Of a stretch of DNA of 64,000 bases, positions 26,766 through 35,206 are shown piece by piece (position 1 is the first letter of the stretch; every line of letters begins with the position of its first letter). The DNA is taken from contig PDTD01000013.1 in assembly GCA_002748755.1 (NCBI GenBank), positions 123,664-187,663 on the forward strand. Direction: 5' to 3'. Both the position numbers and the translations under genes were made by a program. A model generated the notes under the pieces. That model searched no databases. It worked only from the letters and a program-made list of their open reading frames with translations, and had not been told where the DNA came from. The DNA is from Desulfobulbus propionicus (GTDB lineage Bacteria; Desulfobacterota; Desulfobulbia; Desulfobulbales; Desulfobulbaceae).

Positions 26766-27260
26766 CTATCCCTTCCATGCAAAGTTAAAATCAAGATAGC
26801 TGCCCAGCATCAAAGTCAGGGTGCAGAGCGCGACCTCTAAAGACATCCCGTAAAACAGCATACCGGTCAGCAACAGGCAGACACTGAGTTCCCTCGAGGG
26901 TCGACGGGCTTGCAGACTGGAAAAAAGACTATTTTTTAAGGGTGGATAGAGGCCAATCACCGCCCCCGCAACCAGCAGACCTTCTGCCAGTGTGCCCGGT
27001 ACCCATTGGAGGCTGCCTGCCAGGATCATAACAGACATACCAAAAACAGCAAACCAGTCAGGGGCAGCGCTGTTCACCGGAACATCCAGCCAACCCTGGC
27101 GGGCTTGGTGATGATGATGGTGATCATCCTGATCATGATCATCACCATGATATTGGTGGATATGGTGCTCTGGGTGAACACCATGGGGATCGGTGCCGTG
27201 TGCCCGCGCTTTTTCTTCCCAGCTTTTATGAAAAATGGAGTTTCTTTCCACATCATGCAT
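26766..27260 (-). CDS. His-rich membrane protein, paralogue of P1B-ATPase helices M1-M4
   Basis: 164 aa. Residues 19-53 contain about a dozen His with Asp (HPEHHIHQYHGDD, then a run of five His), a likely metal-binding tail. The remainder has four hydrophobic helices whose order and wording (AGAVIGLYPPLKNSL, ELSVCLLLTGMLFYG, LTLMLGSYLDF) parallel AGYPIIRNAVTS, AEVLVSIALIA and VMMLTGELLEDL in the adjacent ATPase. It therefore looks like a copy of the ATPase's first four helices with no catalytic domains. It probably works with that ATPase as a metal-loading subunit; this pairing is inferred from tight linkage. ATG 27260 is the assumed start. Confidence 0.8.
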   Translation of the reverse strand: MHDVERNSIFHKSWEEKARAHGTDPHGVHPEHHIHQYHGDDHDQDDHHHHHQARQGWLDVPVNSAAPDWFAVFGMSVMILAGSLQWVPGTLAEGLLVAGAVIGLYPPLKNSLFSSLQARRPSRELSVCLLLTGMLFYGMSLEVALCTLTLMLGSYLDFNFAWKG

Positions 27261-27657
27261 TCCTTAACTCCTTCTTCTTTTGAAGACCTGCATCCCTCTT
27301 TGATTGATATGCAAATGTGTATCGGCTTGCCAGGACACATTGCTTGGGTCCCATTTCCTACCTCTCCCCCGAATTGTTCTTCATCATTGGGGAGAAATAA
27401 AAAAGGTTCATAGAAAAAAATGACAACAAAAGGATTTGGTACCAATCTCTGCAAATGGGCACCAAATGTGAACCCAGACGGCACTGGCCCGGACTTCTCA
27501 TCAGCTCAAGTGATGCCAGGTTCGCAAATTTTTGGTACCGCATTCCACCTGGGTCTATGGGGTGCCAAAATACTCCCGAAGCAGGACCAGTACAGATTCT
27601 CGCCTCGATACGCCTCTGCTGAAAAGATGACCAGGCAAAGATGGAGATGGTGAGCAA
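27261..27657. other. Intergenic region with repeat copy 9
   Basis: 397 bases between the ATP-binding subunit gene and the His-rich gene, both on the minus strand. The element copy at 27488-27672 fills nearly half. The rest has no recognised content. Confidence 0.45.
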
Positions 27658-27672
27658 TTATGAGAAGTGGAT
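27488..27672 (+). repeat. Interspersed hairpin repeat, copy 9
   Basis: Begins CCCGGACTTCTCATCAGCTC, followed by AAGTGATGCCAGGTTCGC, TTTTTGGTACCGCATTCCAC, CTGGGTCTATGGGGTGCC and AAAATACTCCCGAAG. The second hairpin arm is degraded. It may extend slightly into the end of the convergently placed cbiO-like gene. Confidence 0.7.
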
Positions 27673-28350
27673 TTTGCCTGATCGCATGGTGTATATCTTC
27701 GTGGTGGTCCTGCTCAAGAATTCTAACTCGTGGGAAACGGTGACATAACCAATATCCAGATTATTGAGCACCTGAACCATCCTGGCAACAGCTTCTTCAT
27801 CAAGCCCGGTGGTAGGTTCATCAAGCAGTAGGATCTTGGGTTCCATGACCAGTACCGTGGCAAAGGACACCAGCTTCTTTTCCCCGCCTGAGAGCTTATA
27901 GGTAATCCGGTCTTCAAATCCTTCAAGCCCAAGATACTTCAAGGTTTGCCTGGAGAGCACAATGGCTTCTTCCGGGGACTTCCCCATGTTCAACGGTCCA
28001 AAAGCCACATCTTCAAGCACCGTTGGTGAAAAAAGCTGATCATCGGCATGCTGAAAGACAAAACCGATCTGGCTGCGCACCGCCTGAAAGTCTTTCTCCT
28101 CCTTCATTTCTTTACCAAACAGCTTGATAGAACCGCCCCCTGGACTATACAGACCCATGAGCAGATGCAGCAGGGTTGACTTACCGCTTCCGTTGGGACC
28201 TACAAGGCCGAGACGCTCACCCTTGCCCACTGTAAAATTGAGCCCCTTAAGGACCGGCTCTCTGCCAGGATAGGCAAAGGAGATATCTTTTATCTCAATC
28301 AAGGTGTCGTTTTTCATCAGAGTCTTGTCACGTATTTGGGAGGTTGGCAT
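27658..28350 (-). CDS. cbiO: Cobalt/nickel ECF transporter ATPase subunit (CbiO/NikO-like)
   Basis: 230-aa ABC ATPase: Walker [13 protein letters not shown]-loop VFQHADDQLF (the ECF-type Q-loop), signature LSGGEKKLVSFATVL, Walker B ILLLDEPTTGLDE and the switch His in VSHELEF. It energises the importer with the CbiQ-like subunit encoded just upstream. The start is uncertain: ATG 28350 or the ATG at 28317 (MKNDTLIEIKDISF), the latter matching the family N-terminus better. It is the last gene of the cobalamin-riboswitch-led cluster. Confidence 0.93.
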   Translation of the reverse strand: MPTSQIRDKTLMKNDTLIEIKDISFAYPGREPVLKGLNFTVGKGERLGLVGPNGSGKSTLLHLLMGLYSPGGGSIKLFGKEMKEEKDFQAVRSQIGFVFQHADDQLFSPTVLEDVAFGPLNMGKSPEEAIVLSRQTLKYLGLEGFEDRITYKLSGGEKKLVSFATVLVMEPKILLLDEPTTGLDEEAVARMVQVLNNLDIGYVTVSHELEFLSRTTTKIYTMRSGKIHFS

Positions 28351-28377
28351 AATGATCAGGATACCGTCCCCTGTCCC

Positions 28378-29238
28378 TCATGCTTGCCTGCCCACAGTAT
28401 GCAGGGTGCTTACCTTGCTCCCCCTATGCTTCATATGTATACCTGGTTGTTCGCAGCCAAGCTGCGCGCTCTGTTCAGGGGGGCCTGTGTTGATTAATTC
28501 CAGAGTAGCCAGCAGCATGAGAATAAGGAAAAAAAGGATCAACCAGGTGCGGTCAAGTCCAGTGAATGTGAATTCTTTTATACAGTAAAACCTCCCTCTG
28601 AAGCCTCGGCACAGCATCGCCTGATAGACGCGATCTGCCCTTGCAAGTGCTCTGATTAGTAGCATCCCAAAGAGATAGGCATAGGTACGATAGGTGTGAA
28701 GACTGCTCGTTGGCCGGAATCCGCGCACCCGCATTGCGGTCACAAGGCGGTGGTATTCCTGCTCGAGGACAAAAACATAGCGATAGGCGATAAGCAGCAG
28801 GTAGACCAGTTTGTCGGGAAGGCGAAGCCGGTTGAGCGCATGACCAAGGGTTGCAATGGACATGGTCGTAACCAGCGCAATAAAAGCCATCAAGATGGCG
28901 TTGGATTTCATGGTTATCCGCAAAGCAAAGACGACTCCCTCTCGACTCCCCTCAAGGGGCCCTATGTTAAACAGGGGGCTCCCCTCGTAGGTAAAGGGTA
29001 GTACCAAAAAGAGGATGACATTAAAAACATTGATAACCACCAATCTCCTGGCCACCTGAAGAAGCGGTAACCTGGATAGCAATACGAGGAAAAAAGAGAG
29101 AACAAGACCGGTCAGAAGGGTGACACCCCCCTGTGATACAGCAATGATAATGGAGAAGAAAAAGGTAAAAACAAGCCTGGTCCGCGAGTCCAGCCGGTGC
29201 GGGACCGAGTCCCCTTCTATAAACGTTTCACTAAGCAT
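28378..29238 (-). CDS. cbiQ: Cobalt/nickel ECF transporter T-component (CbiQ/NikQ-like)
   Basis: 286-aa integral membrane protein with about five helices (FFFSIIIAVSQGG, VVINVFNVILFLVLPF, AFIALVTTMSIATLG, LVYLLLIAYRYVFVLE). The diagnostic coupling motifs AMRVRGFRP and AMLCRGFRG (A-x-R-G type) are both present and contact the ATPase. It has an N-terminal DPRTRL-like DSRTRLV. It works between the CbiM-like substrate component and the ATPase encoded 27 bases downstream. Confidence 0.92.
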   Translation of the reverse strand: MLSETFIEGDSVPHRLDSRTRLVFTFFFSIIIAVSQGGVTLLTGLVLSFFLVLLSRLPLLQVARRLVVINVFNVILFLVLPFTYEGSPLFNIGPLEGSREGVVFALRITMKSNAILMAFIALVTTMSIATLGHALNRLRLPDKLVYLLLIAYRYVFVLEQEYHRLVTAMRVRGFRPTSSLHTYRTYAYLFGMLLIRALARADRVYQAMLCRGFRGRFYCIKEFTFTGLDRTWLILFFLILMLLATLELINTGPPEQSAQLGCEQPGIHMKHRGSKVSTLHTVGRQA

Positions 29239-29348
29239 GACCGATGATCTCGCAGCCAGGGTATGTCCCTCTCGCCCGAATTTCTCCTGAATATTTTTAA
29301 GAGAAAAACAACCGATTAAAAAAGAAGTGGCGAGGATGAGGGTAGAGT

Positions 29349-29981
29349 TTATTTCTTACGGCGATAGTGTACGTAGGTACCCAACCCGACTAACCCGAGA
29401 ATATACCCTATGCCTCCCATAATATCCTGTACTTTTGGCTTCTCGGCCTTGTCTTGCGCAGCCAGCTTCCGTACGATGGGGCGCAATTTCTTGTCAAGGG
29501 CCTTTTCTATTATCTGCTGGATGTCCTTTTGAGTGACCCCTGAGGTCGCAGCAACCACAAGGCCAGGTTGTGCCTTGTCATCTGGAACAGTGGCCGTTTC
29601 CATGGGTGCTGTGCTGCTGCCTTGAACCCCACCATCGGCAAAGGCAAGCGCAATCTCCTCTAATGGGATCAGGATTTCATCCTGGTGTCCCATACCGGCT
29701 TTTACCTTGATCTTCAGGGGTGCTTTTTTTTCAACCTTAAAGTTAAACTCACCCTGGTCGTTGGTGGTGCTTTCAAGGAGAACGGAACCATCCTCATCGT
29801 ACACAATGACCTCGGCGTTGTGCGCCAGGGATCCATCTCCAAATGCGGCTTCAAGAAATACGCTGTCTCCCTCTACCCAGCCTGTAACAAAAAACTTATG
29901 GGCAGATGCGGTTCCCGCATAAAGAAAAAACAGCAATATCGCCAAGGAAATGATGCGTAAAAAACTGCGGTGGTGTTGCAT
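29349..29981 (-). CDS. NikL-like accessory protein of the cobalt/nickel importer
   Basis: 210 aa by the chosen start ATG 29981 (AGGATGC just upstream); the open frame extends to 30032. A signal-peptide helix (ISLAILLFFLYAGTASA) is cleaved before HKFF, putting His at the mature N-terminus as in other periplasmic-facing metal subunits. A carboxypeptidase-regulatory-like beta domain (residues 30-100), a linker, and a C-terminal membrane helix (GGIGYILGLVGLGTYV) followed by RRKK complete it. The architecture matches NikL/NikN-type additional components encoded between the M and Q subunits. Confidence 0.82.
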   Translation of the reverse strand: MQHHRSFLRIISLAILLFFLYAGTASAHKFFVTGWVEGDSVFLEAAFGDGSLAHNAEVIVYDEDGSVLLESTTNDQGEFNFKVEKKAPLKIKVKAGMGHQDEILIPLEEIALAFADGGVQGSSTAPMETATVPDDKAQPGLVVAATSGVTQKDIQQIIEKALDKKLRPIVRKLAAQDKAEKPKVQDIMGGIGYILGLVGLGTYVHYRRKK

Positions 29982-30236
29982 GCATCCTGTGTGCATGCCC
30001 TTTGCCTGTTGTGTATTTTCTGTGGGACTCATAGGGCATTTTGAACCATAGGTAAAAGCTGTTAGAATAGATAATCGTCATTATCGTCATTAATCACCCG
30101 GAAAACAAGGAAGGTATTATCTTCCCCAGGTAAACCTGCTCACACCCTTTTTCAATGAACAACTCAGGGTCACGGCGAGCATTCGGACATAGACAGTATG
30201 AGGGGTCTACGGCGTTGTGCGCACAATCAGAAGATA

Positions 30237-30848
30237 TTACCCCCTAAAGGCCGGGATCGAATCCGGCTGCACTTTTTTAAGAAAAGCTACGCAAAATGCG
30301 GTAACAATCCCCTCAATAATCATAACCGGTATGTGAGCAGTGATCACCAGAACAGCAACTTCCTTAAAACTGTCTTCTGTAAACAGCAGGGAAACCGCCA
30401 CCATCAGTGCGGTGAGAAAAACCGACAAGGCACCAACAAAAAAAGCGCTGCCCATGGTGACCCACAAGGAAGTGTCTCTGCGTACCAACCCCTTGTAGAG
30501 GTAAAAACAAACCACAGCGGGACCAGCCACGTTCAAGGTATTAACCCCTAAGACCGTTATCCCGCCGAATTGAAAAAACATGGCCTGAAGAGCAAGCCCA
30601 ACCAGCACAGCTGGAAATGCAGCCCAGCCAAGCAGCAACCCAACCACCCCATTCAGCAGCAAATGAACACTTGAAGGACCAATGGGCACGTGGATGAGTG
30701 AGGCCATAAAAAACACCGACGACAATATGCCGACCTGGGCCATTCGATCATAGTCTATTTTTTTCAGTCCAATCGCTGTGCCAATTGCAGTCAGAGCGCC
30801 GCCGGTCAGCAGCACAGGAGCGGAAATGACACCTTCGGAAATGTGCAT
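30237..30848 (-). CDS. cbiM: Cobalt/nickel ECF transporter substrate-specificity component (CbiM/NikM-like)
   Basis: 203-aa, roughly six-helix membrane protein. The N-terminus MHISEGVISAPVL supplies the conserved Met-His for square-planar metal binding. Further family features are IHVPIGPSSVHLLLNGVVGLLLG and FFQFGGITVLGVNTLNVAGPA. It is followed by the NikL-, Q- and O-like genes in the same direction. Sequence alone does not separate Co from Ni; the B12 riboswitch ahead of the cluster favours cobalt. Confidence 0.93.
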   Translation of the reverse strand: MHISEGVISAPVLLTGGALTAIGTAIGLKKIDYDRMAQVGILSSVFFMASLIHVPIGPSSVHLLLNGVVGLLLGWAAFPAVLVGLALQAMFFQFGGITVLGVNTLNVAGPAVVCFYLYKGLVRRDTSLWVTMGSAFFVGALSVFLTALMVAVSLLFTEDSFKEVAVLVITAHIPVMIIEGIVTAFCVAFLKKVQPDSIPAFRG

Positions 30849-30965
30849 TGTTTATCCATTTTCATGAGTCTATAATAGTCCTGAAACCGTGAAAGATTTC
30901 AGGATCCTGGCAGGAAACCGGTCTACCCTGGAACAAAACCCAGGGAGGCCTGGAGCCCAAGCGAT

Positions 30966-31769
30966 TTATTGCATATCAACGGTTTCCACCCAGATAACCG
31001 CGTCTTGGGAGAGCTCCTTGCCATTGAATTCTTTTTGGGGGCCAACCCCAAGGGCACAGAATCCCCACCAGCCTGCCTTGGGCATCGCATAGGAAAATTC
31101 ACCCAAAGAATTGGCAACGATGGTGGTCGGCCAAAGAAAGGACTCCGGTGTTACCGCATTTGCCTCCTTGGTAAAGCGATTCTCCGCCATAACCGGGGTG
31201 TGGTTGACATATTCCACTTCTATTTCGGCAAAGGGGACAGGTTGGCCATCCGCCTTAACAATTCCTCGAAAGACATTGCCGGTGAGCATGTTGTACGGCT
31301 TGTTCAAGGGAACAATCTCAGCCTCGAGACCGACCTCTTTCATCCAATCCGTTGGCAACCCGCCTACATTAAAAACAGCTTTGGCTATCTGCTGAATATA
31401 GATGCCATCAGTCTCTTCAAAATAAGGCACCGGTTTGAGGCAGAACAGCCAGTCTCCCAGCCCACGCAACTTATAAGTGGTTTCATAGGCTTGAGCACTG
31501 TTTGTCAGACTGGTCCAGGTAATGGGCTGCAAGGTTTGCAGCAGGTCTTTTTTCTTCCCCTTGTGGATGGTAAAAAAAGACTCTGGGGTGTCCATATTCA
31601 TGGTATGCCCGGCTTCATAGGGATGGGTGAATACCAGCTTCAGGTCCAGATTTCCTCCTTTTGCATGGGCCATCTCAGGGGAATAAATCATTTGAAAGTG
31701 GGCCTGGGCCGAGCCGGCAAGGCCACACCCGAATAAGACAGCCAGTACCCCAGATAAAAATTTTTTCAT
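30966..31769 (-). CDS. DUF4198 periplasmic protein (NikK-like), first gene of the cobalt/nickel operon
   Basis: 267 aa with a signal peptide (MKKFLSGVLAVLFGCGLAGS) cleaved after AQA, leaving HFQM at the mature N-terminus. The remainder is a DUF4198/NikK-type beta-rich domain (KLVFTHPYEAGHTMNMDTPE, VPLNKPYNMLTGNVF-like segment, ending ALGVGPQKEFNGKELSQDA). Known NikKMLQO systems use such a protein as an extracytoplasmic partner. It is the first gene after the riboswitch and terminator, so it is directly under B12 control. Confidence 0.85.
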   Translation of the reverse strand: MKKFLSGVLAVLFGCGLAGSAQAHFQMIYSPEMAHAKGGNLDLKLVFTHPYEAGHTMNMDTPESFFTIHKGKKKDLLQTLQPITWTSLTNSAQAYETTYKLRGLGDWLFCLKPVPYFEETDGIYIQQIAKAVFNVGGLPTDWMKEVGLEAEIVPLNKPYNMLTGNVFRGIVKADGQPVPFAEIEVEYVNHTPVMAENRFTKEANAVTPESFLWPTTIVANSLGEFSYAMPKAGWWGFCALGVGPQKEFNGKELSQDAVIWVETVDMQ

Positions 31770-31794
31770 TGTTTTTTCTCCAGATTATCCACAT

Positions 31795-31831
31795 ATCAAA
31801 AAAAAACCCGAAACCATTGACGGTTTCGGGT
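31795..31831 (-). terminator. Riboswitch-controlled intrinsic terminator
   Basis: Minus strand: ACCCGAAACC, loop GTCAAT, GGTTTCGGGT, then at least eight T. It sits between the cobalamin aptamer and the NikK-like gene, the place where a transcriptional riboswitch acts. B12 binding would favour this hairpin and reduce importer expression. Confidence 0.88.
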
Positions 31832-31888
31832 GCCCATTTGCCCTAGCCGACTCCGAACGTCCTTCCCATTTCGAACGGAGACTTTTAT

Positions 31889-32053
31889 ATATTGCAGCAG
31901 GTCTTCTGACTTCCAGCGACGCGGTTATGCGTGATAAAGCCTTCCCGGAATAATGTTCCAGTGGCGTATTATCGTCTAAAACTGGTTACAGCGGTGGGTC
32001 CGTCCCCGATTCGCACGAGGTTCCCTTTTCATCCCTGCAGGAACTGCAATATT
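31889..32053 (-). promoter_or_regulatory. Cobalamin (AdoCbl) riboswitch aptamer
   Basis: Minus strand, in order: P1 strand TATTGCAG (about 32051-32044), GGGAACCTCGTGCGAATC, GGGGACGGACCCACCGCTGT, the B12-box-like GCCACTG, GGGAAGGC, the L-shaped CGCTGGAAGTCAGAAGACC, and closing CTGCAATA (31897-31890) pairing with the first P1 strand. These are the signature segments of the B12-box class. It is upstream of the NikK-M-L-Q-O-like genes and followed by a terminator. Confidence 0.92.
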
Positions 32054-32197
32054 CTTTGCAACGACAATACCACTCTCAAGTAACTGATACCAAATAGGAG
32101 GCAAGGTGTCAATACATCATTTCTCTTCCCTATCCCAGCCCCCTCGCCCTCCAAAGGCCGACTGCACCAACGGCGGTCTGCCACTCCACCTTCCCCC

Positions 32198-32944
32198 TCA
32201 CTCCCCTGCCAGCTGCCGTATGGCCATATTGGCGATCATCAACCCAAAAATCCCTGACAGGGTGGGCAGACTGCCCAAGACGCTGCGGGTACGACCCCGC
32301 TCTGCATAGACGCCAGCCGACACGCCCGGCTCCTCCATAGCCGGATCCGTAGACATCAGGGGTAGCTTTTCCGTTGAGTAGACGCAGTCAACGCCTGTGG
32401 TAATACCCTCTCGGCGCAGTCGTTTTCGGACCCTCCTGGCCAGGGGGCAGCCGCTGGTTTGGCTGATATCGCCGCTGCGAATAAGGGCGGGATCCGTCCG
32501 CAAAGCCGCACCCATGGAAGATATGACCGGCAGATTGCAGCTGACGGCTGCAGAGAGCAACTGTACCTTGGGGTTCAGGGAATCGATGGCATCGATCAAC
32601 AAATCCGGCTTCGGTGTCAGGATAGCCATCAGAGTTTCCCTGGCGGCAAAGAGTTCCAGGGTCTCCACCTTTGCCCGAGGATTGATAGCCTGAACACGTT
32701 CTTTTGCCACTGCCACCTTGGGCCGATGTATGGTCGTTTCCAAAGCCAAAATCTGCCTATTCATGTTACTGAGCTGGATACGATCACAATCAACCAGTCG
32801 GAGCGCACCAATCCCGGATCGGGCCAACCCCTCCACCACATATCCGCCAACCGCGCCAACCCCCACAACAGTGACAACCGCCTGCTGCAGCCGATGAAAC
32901 CGTTTTTCACCCAGTATGCTTTGTGTTCGTAAAAACCGCTCCAT
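32198..32944 (-). CDS. tcdA: tRNA threonylcarbamoyladenosine dehydratase (ThiF/E1-like)
   Basis: 248-aa E1-like enzyme that uses ATP to cyclise t6A37 to ct6A in tRNA. Rossmann motif GVGAVGGYVVEGLARSG, DCDRIQLSNMNRQ, DAIDSLNPKVQLL and ISSMGAALRTDP are present. The C-terminal part VYSTEKLP and GSLPTLSGIFGLMIA is characteristic of TcdA rather than MoeB/ThiF. Its ATG (32944) lies inside the end of the upstream TatD gene (38-base overlap), so the two are translationally coupled. Confidence 0.92.
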   Translation of the reverse strand: MERFLRTQSILGEKRFHRLQQAVVTVVGVGAVGGYVVEGLARSGIGALRLVDCDRIQLSNMNRQILALETTIHRPKVAVAKERVQAINPRAKVETLELFAARETLMAILTPKPDLLIDAIDSLNPKVQLLSAAVSCNLPVISSMGAALRTDPALIRSGDISQTSGCPLARRVRKRLRREGITTGVDCVYSTEKLPLMSTDPAMEEPGVSAGVYAERGRTRSVLGSLPTLSGIFGLMIANMAIRQLAGE

Positions 32945-33683
32945 TTTCCTTTACCCGCTCCTTGAGTCTCTCCAGGGGAACACCTCGAAGAGCCCCTACC
33001 TGCCGGTAGACAGAGGCCATGGTTTGGTGATAGTTGGCCGACCAGTCTCCTTGAGAGGACTGGAGCGGAAGTTGATCTGGAGCATCACTTTCCAACAGCA
33101 AAAGGTGTTCCGGCACCTGCCTGATCACATCAAACAGGCTCCGCCCTCGCATTGTACAGATGAAAGGGGAAAATGAGATATATATTCCCATCCTGGTCAG
33201 CCGATGCATGATCTCCGCTGAACCGGAAAAACTGTGCACCATCATCCTAGCGCCGCTGCCTGAGAAGGGTTCCAGGATCTCTACAAGAACTCCCCAGGCA
33301 CGCACACAGTGTATGGACACGGCACGTTCCAAAACAACTGCCAGGTGCAGCTGCCTCTGAAAAACCTGCAACTGCCGGTCAAGGGATACGGCGCAACACC
33401 GATCCAGTCCAACCTCTCCTATTCCCGCCGAACCATGAGCACGCAACAGGGTTTCCAACTCTTGATCCCACCCGGTGGAGACTTCTCCTGCATACCAGGG
33501 ATGGATACCTAAAAACGGGAGAACCAGCGCAGAGCGAGCCGACTGTTCAAGCACTGGCACCCAGTCAGCTTGCCTGATCGCATTCGCACAAAAAAAACTC
33601 TTCTCAGCCGGAGCCCCTCCCACAGAGGGAGGAAAGCACTGACCAGGCTGAACATGGATATGCGCGTCAAAAAACACGGTCAC
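32907..33683 (-). CDS. TatD-family metal-dependent hydrolase
   Basis: TIM-barrel metallohydrolase (DNase/RNase-like family). Metal ligands are visible: DAHIHV at the N-terminus, Glu in GEVGLD, His in SIHCVRA and in VHSFSG, and Asp in LLESDAP. The frame is open to 33803, but that would overlap gltA by over 100 bases; GTG 33683 (or 33677) just before FFDAHIH gives 258 aa, the usual length. It lies between gltA and tcdA and overlaps the latter; all three run in the same direction. Confidence 0.85.
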   Translation of the reverse strand: MTVFFDAHIHVQPGQCFPPSVGGAPAEKSFFCANAIRQADWVPVLEQSARSALVLPFLGIHPWYAGEVSTGWDQELETLLRAHGSAGIGEVGLDRCCAVSLDRQLQVFQRQLHLAVVLERAVSIHCVRAWGVLVEILEPFSGSGARMMVHSFSGSAEIMHRLTRMGIYISFSPFICTMRGRSLFDVIRQVPEHLLLLESDAPDQLPLQSSQGDWSANYHQTMASVYRQVGALRGVPLERLKERVKENGAVFTNTKHTG

Positions 33684-33696
33684 TGGTAGGTACGGC

Positions 33697-34878
33697 TCAC
33701 TCCTCTCGCTCACCCATGGGTGTATAGGCACACCCTGACGGACCACAGTCTGCACCGACATACTCAGCCTGTGGTCTGTACAGCGCTGTTTTCCCTTGGG
33801 CATCGCCGAAATTTTCTTCTATGATATGAGAGCACCACCCGGCAACCCTGGCAATCGCAAAAACCGGGGTCATAATATCCACCGGTATACCCATTAAGTA
33901 GTACACAGGGGCGCTGTTAAAATCCACATTGGGGAGAATAGTGGTTTTCCCCTGATCAGCAAAGATGGCCAAGGCAGTGGCCTCGATGCTTTGGGAGATC
34001 GCAAACCAAGGTTTACCGGTTTTTTCCTGCAGCCGCCTCCCCATTTTTTTCAGATAGACGGCCCTGGGATCCCCGGTTTTATAGATGGCATGCCCAAGGC
34101 CCATGATTTTCTCTTTTCGCTCCAGCCTGTCCCTGACCCATCCCTCAATATCCCGCTCATGTTCCAGTTCGAGGAGCATGGCCATGACCCGGGCATTGGC
34201 GCCGCCATGCAGACTGCCCGAGAGCGCCCCGATCGCGGCGCACACGCCCGCATACATCGAGGCCCGGGTGGAGACGACTTCCCGGGCTGCAAAGGTGGAG
34301 GCGTTAAAGGTGTGATCCGCATGGAGGACGAAACAGGTATCCAGGTCCTTGGCCGTTTCCTGGTCCGGTCTCTTGCCCAGGAGCATATACAAAAAGTTGG
34401 CGGCATGGTCCAGATCCTTATTTGGCGGCAACGGGTCGAGCCCATTGCGGATACGATGCCAGGCCGCAACAATAGTTGGCAGTTTCGCCAACAGATTGAT
34501 GGAGCGTTCATAATAGCGTTCACGGGAGACATCATTGGGAGCCGAATCCCCCATGGCCAGGAGGACAACCACTGCCTGTAAAACATCCATGGGACTTGCC
34601 TGGAACGGAAAACGCTGCATACTTTCCAACAGATAGTCAGGCAGGGGTCTCTGGTCCTCTACCTGCCGGGTAAAATCTTTCAGTTGGGGGTCAGAGGGCA
34701 GGCTCCCATAGAGCAGGAGGTAGGCGGTTTCCATAAAGGTGGAACGATCCGCCAGGTCTTCTATGCGATACCCGCGATAGATGAGAACCCCCTGTTCACC
34801 ATCAATAAAACTAATCGCTGAATCGGCAACAGCTACACCTCGTAACCCTGTATTCTTCATTTTTTTTTCTTCTGTCAT
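33697..34878 (-). CDS. gltA: Citrate synthase
   Basis: 393-aa enzyme condensing acetyl-CoA and oxaloacetate. Active-site segments: HADHTFNASTF, GSLHGGANARV (His), MGLGHAIYK (His) and the Asp in PNVDFNSAPVYYLMGIP. The type is the shorter Bacillus-like or 2-methylcitrate-synthase-like form, so methylcitrate synthase activity is the main alternative. ATG 34878 has GGAG eight bases upstream, better than the GTG at 34890. A near-consensus promoter lies 54-82 bases upstream. Aconitase is at 20.1 kb. Confidence 0.93.
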   Translation of the reverse strand: MTEEKKMKNTGLRGVAVADSAISFIDGEQGVLIYRGYRIEDLADRSTFMETAYLLLYGSLPSDPQLKDFTRQVEDQRPLPDYLLESMQRFPFQASPMDVLQAVVVLLAMGDSAPNDVSRERYYERSINLLAKLPTIVAAWHRIRNGLDPLPPNKDLDHAANFLYMLLGKRPDQETAKDLDTCFVLHADHTFNASTFAAREVVSTRASMYAGVCAAIGALSGSLHGGANARVMAMLLELEHERDIEGWVRDRLERKEKIMGLGHAIYKTGDPRAVYLKKMGRRLQEKTGKPWFAISQSIEATALAIFADQGKTTILPNVDFNSAPVYYLMGIPVDIMTPVFAIARVAGWCSHIIEENFGDAQGKTALYRPQAEYVGADCGPSGCAYTPMGEREE

Positions 34879-34931
34879 GGAGTTCTCCACTTTTCTCCCT
34901 ACCCATAATTCATCATAACCCCAAGCGCGCT

Positions 34932-34960
34932 ATTATAACTATTGCACCCTGTTCCGTCAA
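34932..34960 (-). promoter_or_regulatory. gltA: Sigma70-type promoter of gltA
   Basis: Minus strand: TTGACG (34960-34955), 17-base spacer, TATAAT (34937-34932). Transcription should start near 34925, giving a leader of about 47 bases before the gltA ATG. Confidence 0.8.
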
Positions 34961-35206
34961 ACACTCCTAAGCCCAGATAATGGCCGCTCACCCTCCCCAA
35001 TCCGGGCGGGCTGCAAGCAGGTATAGGATCTGTGGGGCCTGAGCATATCCGACCAAATGCAGGGGATGATCCTGAGCAATCTCGACGCTCGAACCCCTGT
35101 TCATGGGAGGGGACAGCGTGCCCAAGAAATCCATTGCCCCCTGCATAGACCCTGTGGTACTTGTACCCGGGAAAAAAATGAATATCCTCAGGAGAGGAAG
35201 ATCCCA
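34961..35206. other. Divergent spacer between gltA and mnmA
   Basis: The 328-base gap 34879-35206 contains the gltA promoter; the remaining 246 bases show no gene or repeat. The frame upstream of mnmA is open but has no family resemblance. Confidence 0.4.

Larger units (their letters stand above)
31770..32197 (-). other. Leader region of the cobalt/nickel operon
   Basis: 428 bases between the NikK-like gene and tcdA. They hold the terminator (31795-31831) and cobalamin aptamer (31889-32053), both described separately. The 140 bases between 32054 and 32197 must include the operon promoter; I could not pick it out. Confidence 0.6.
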
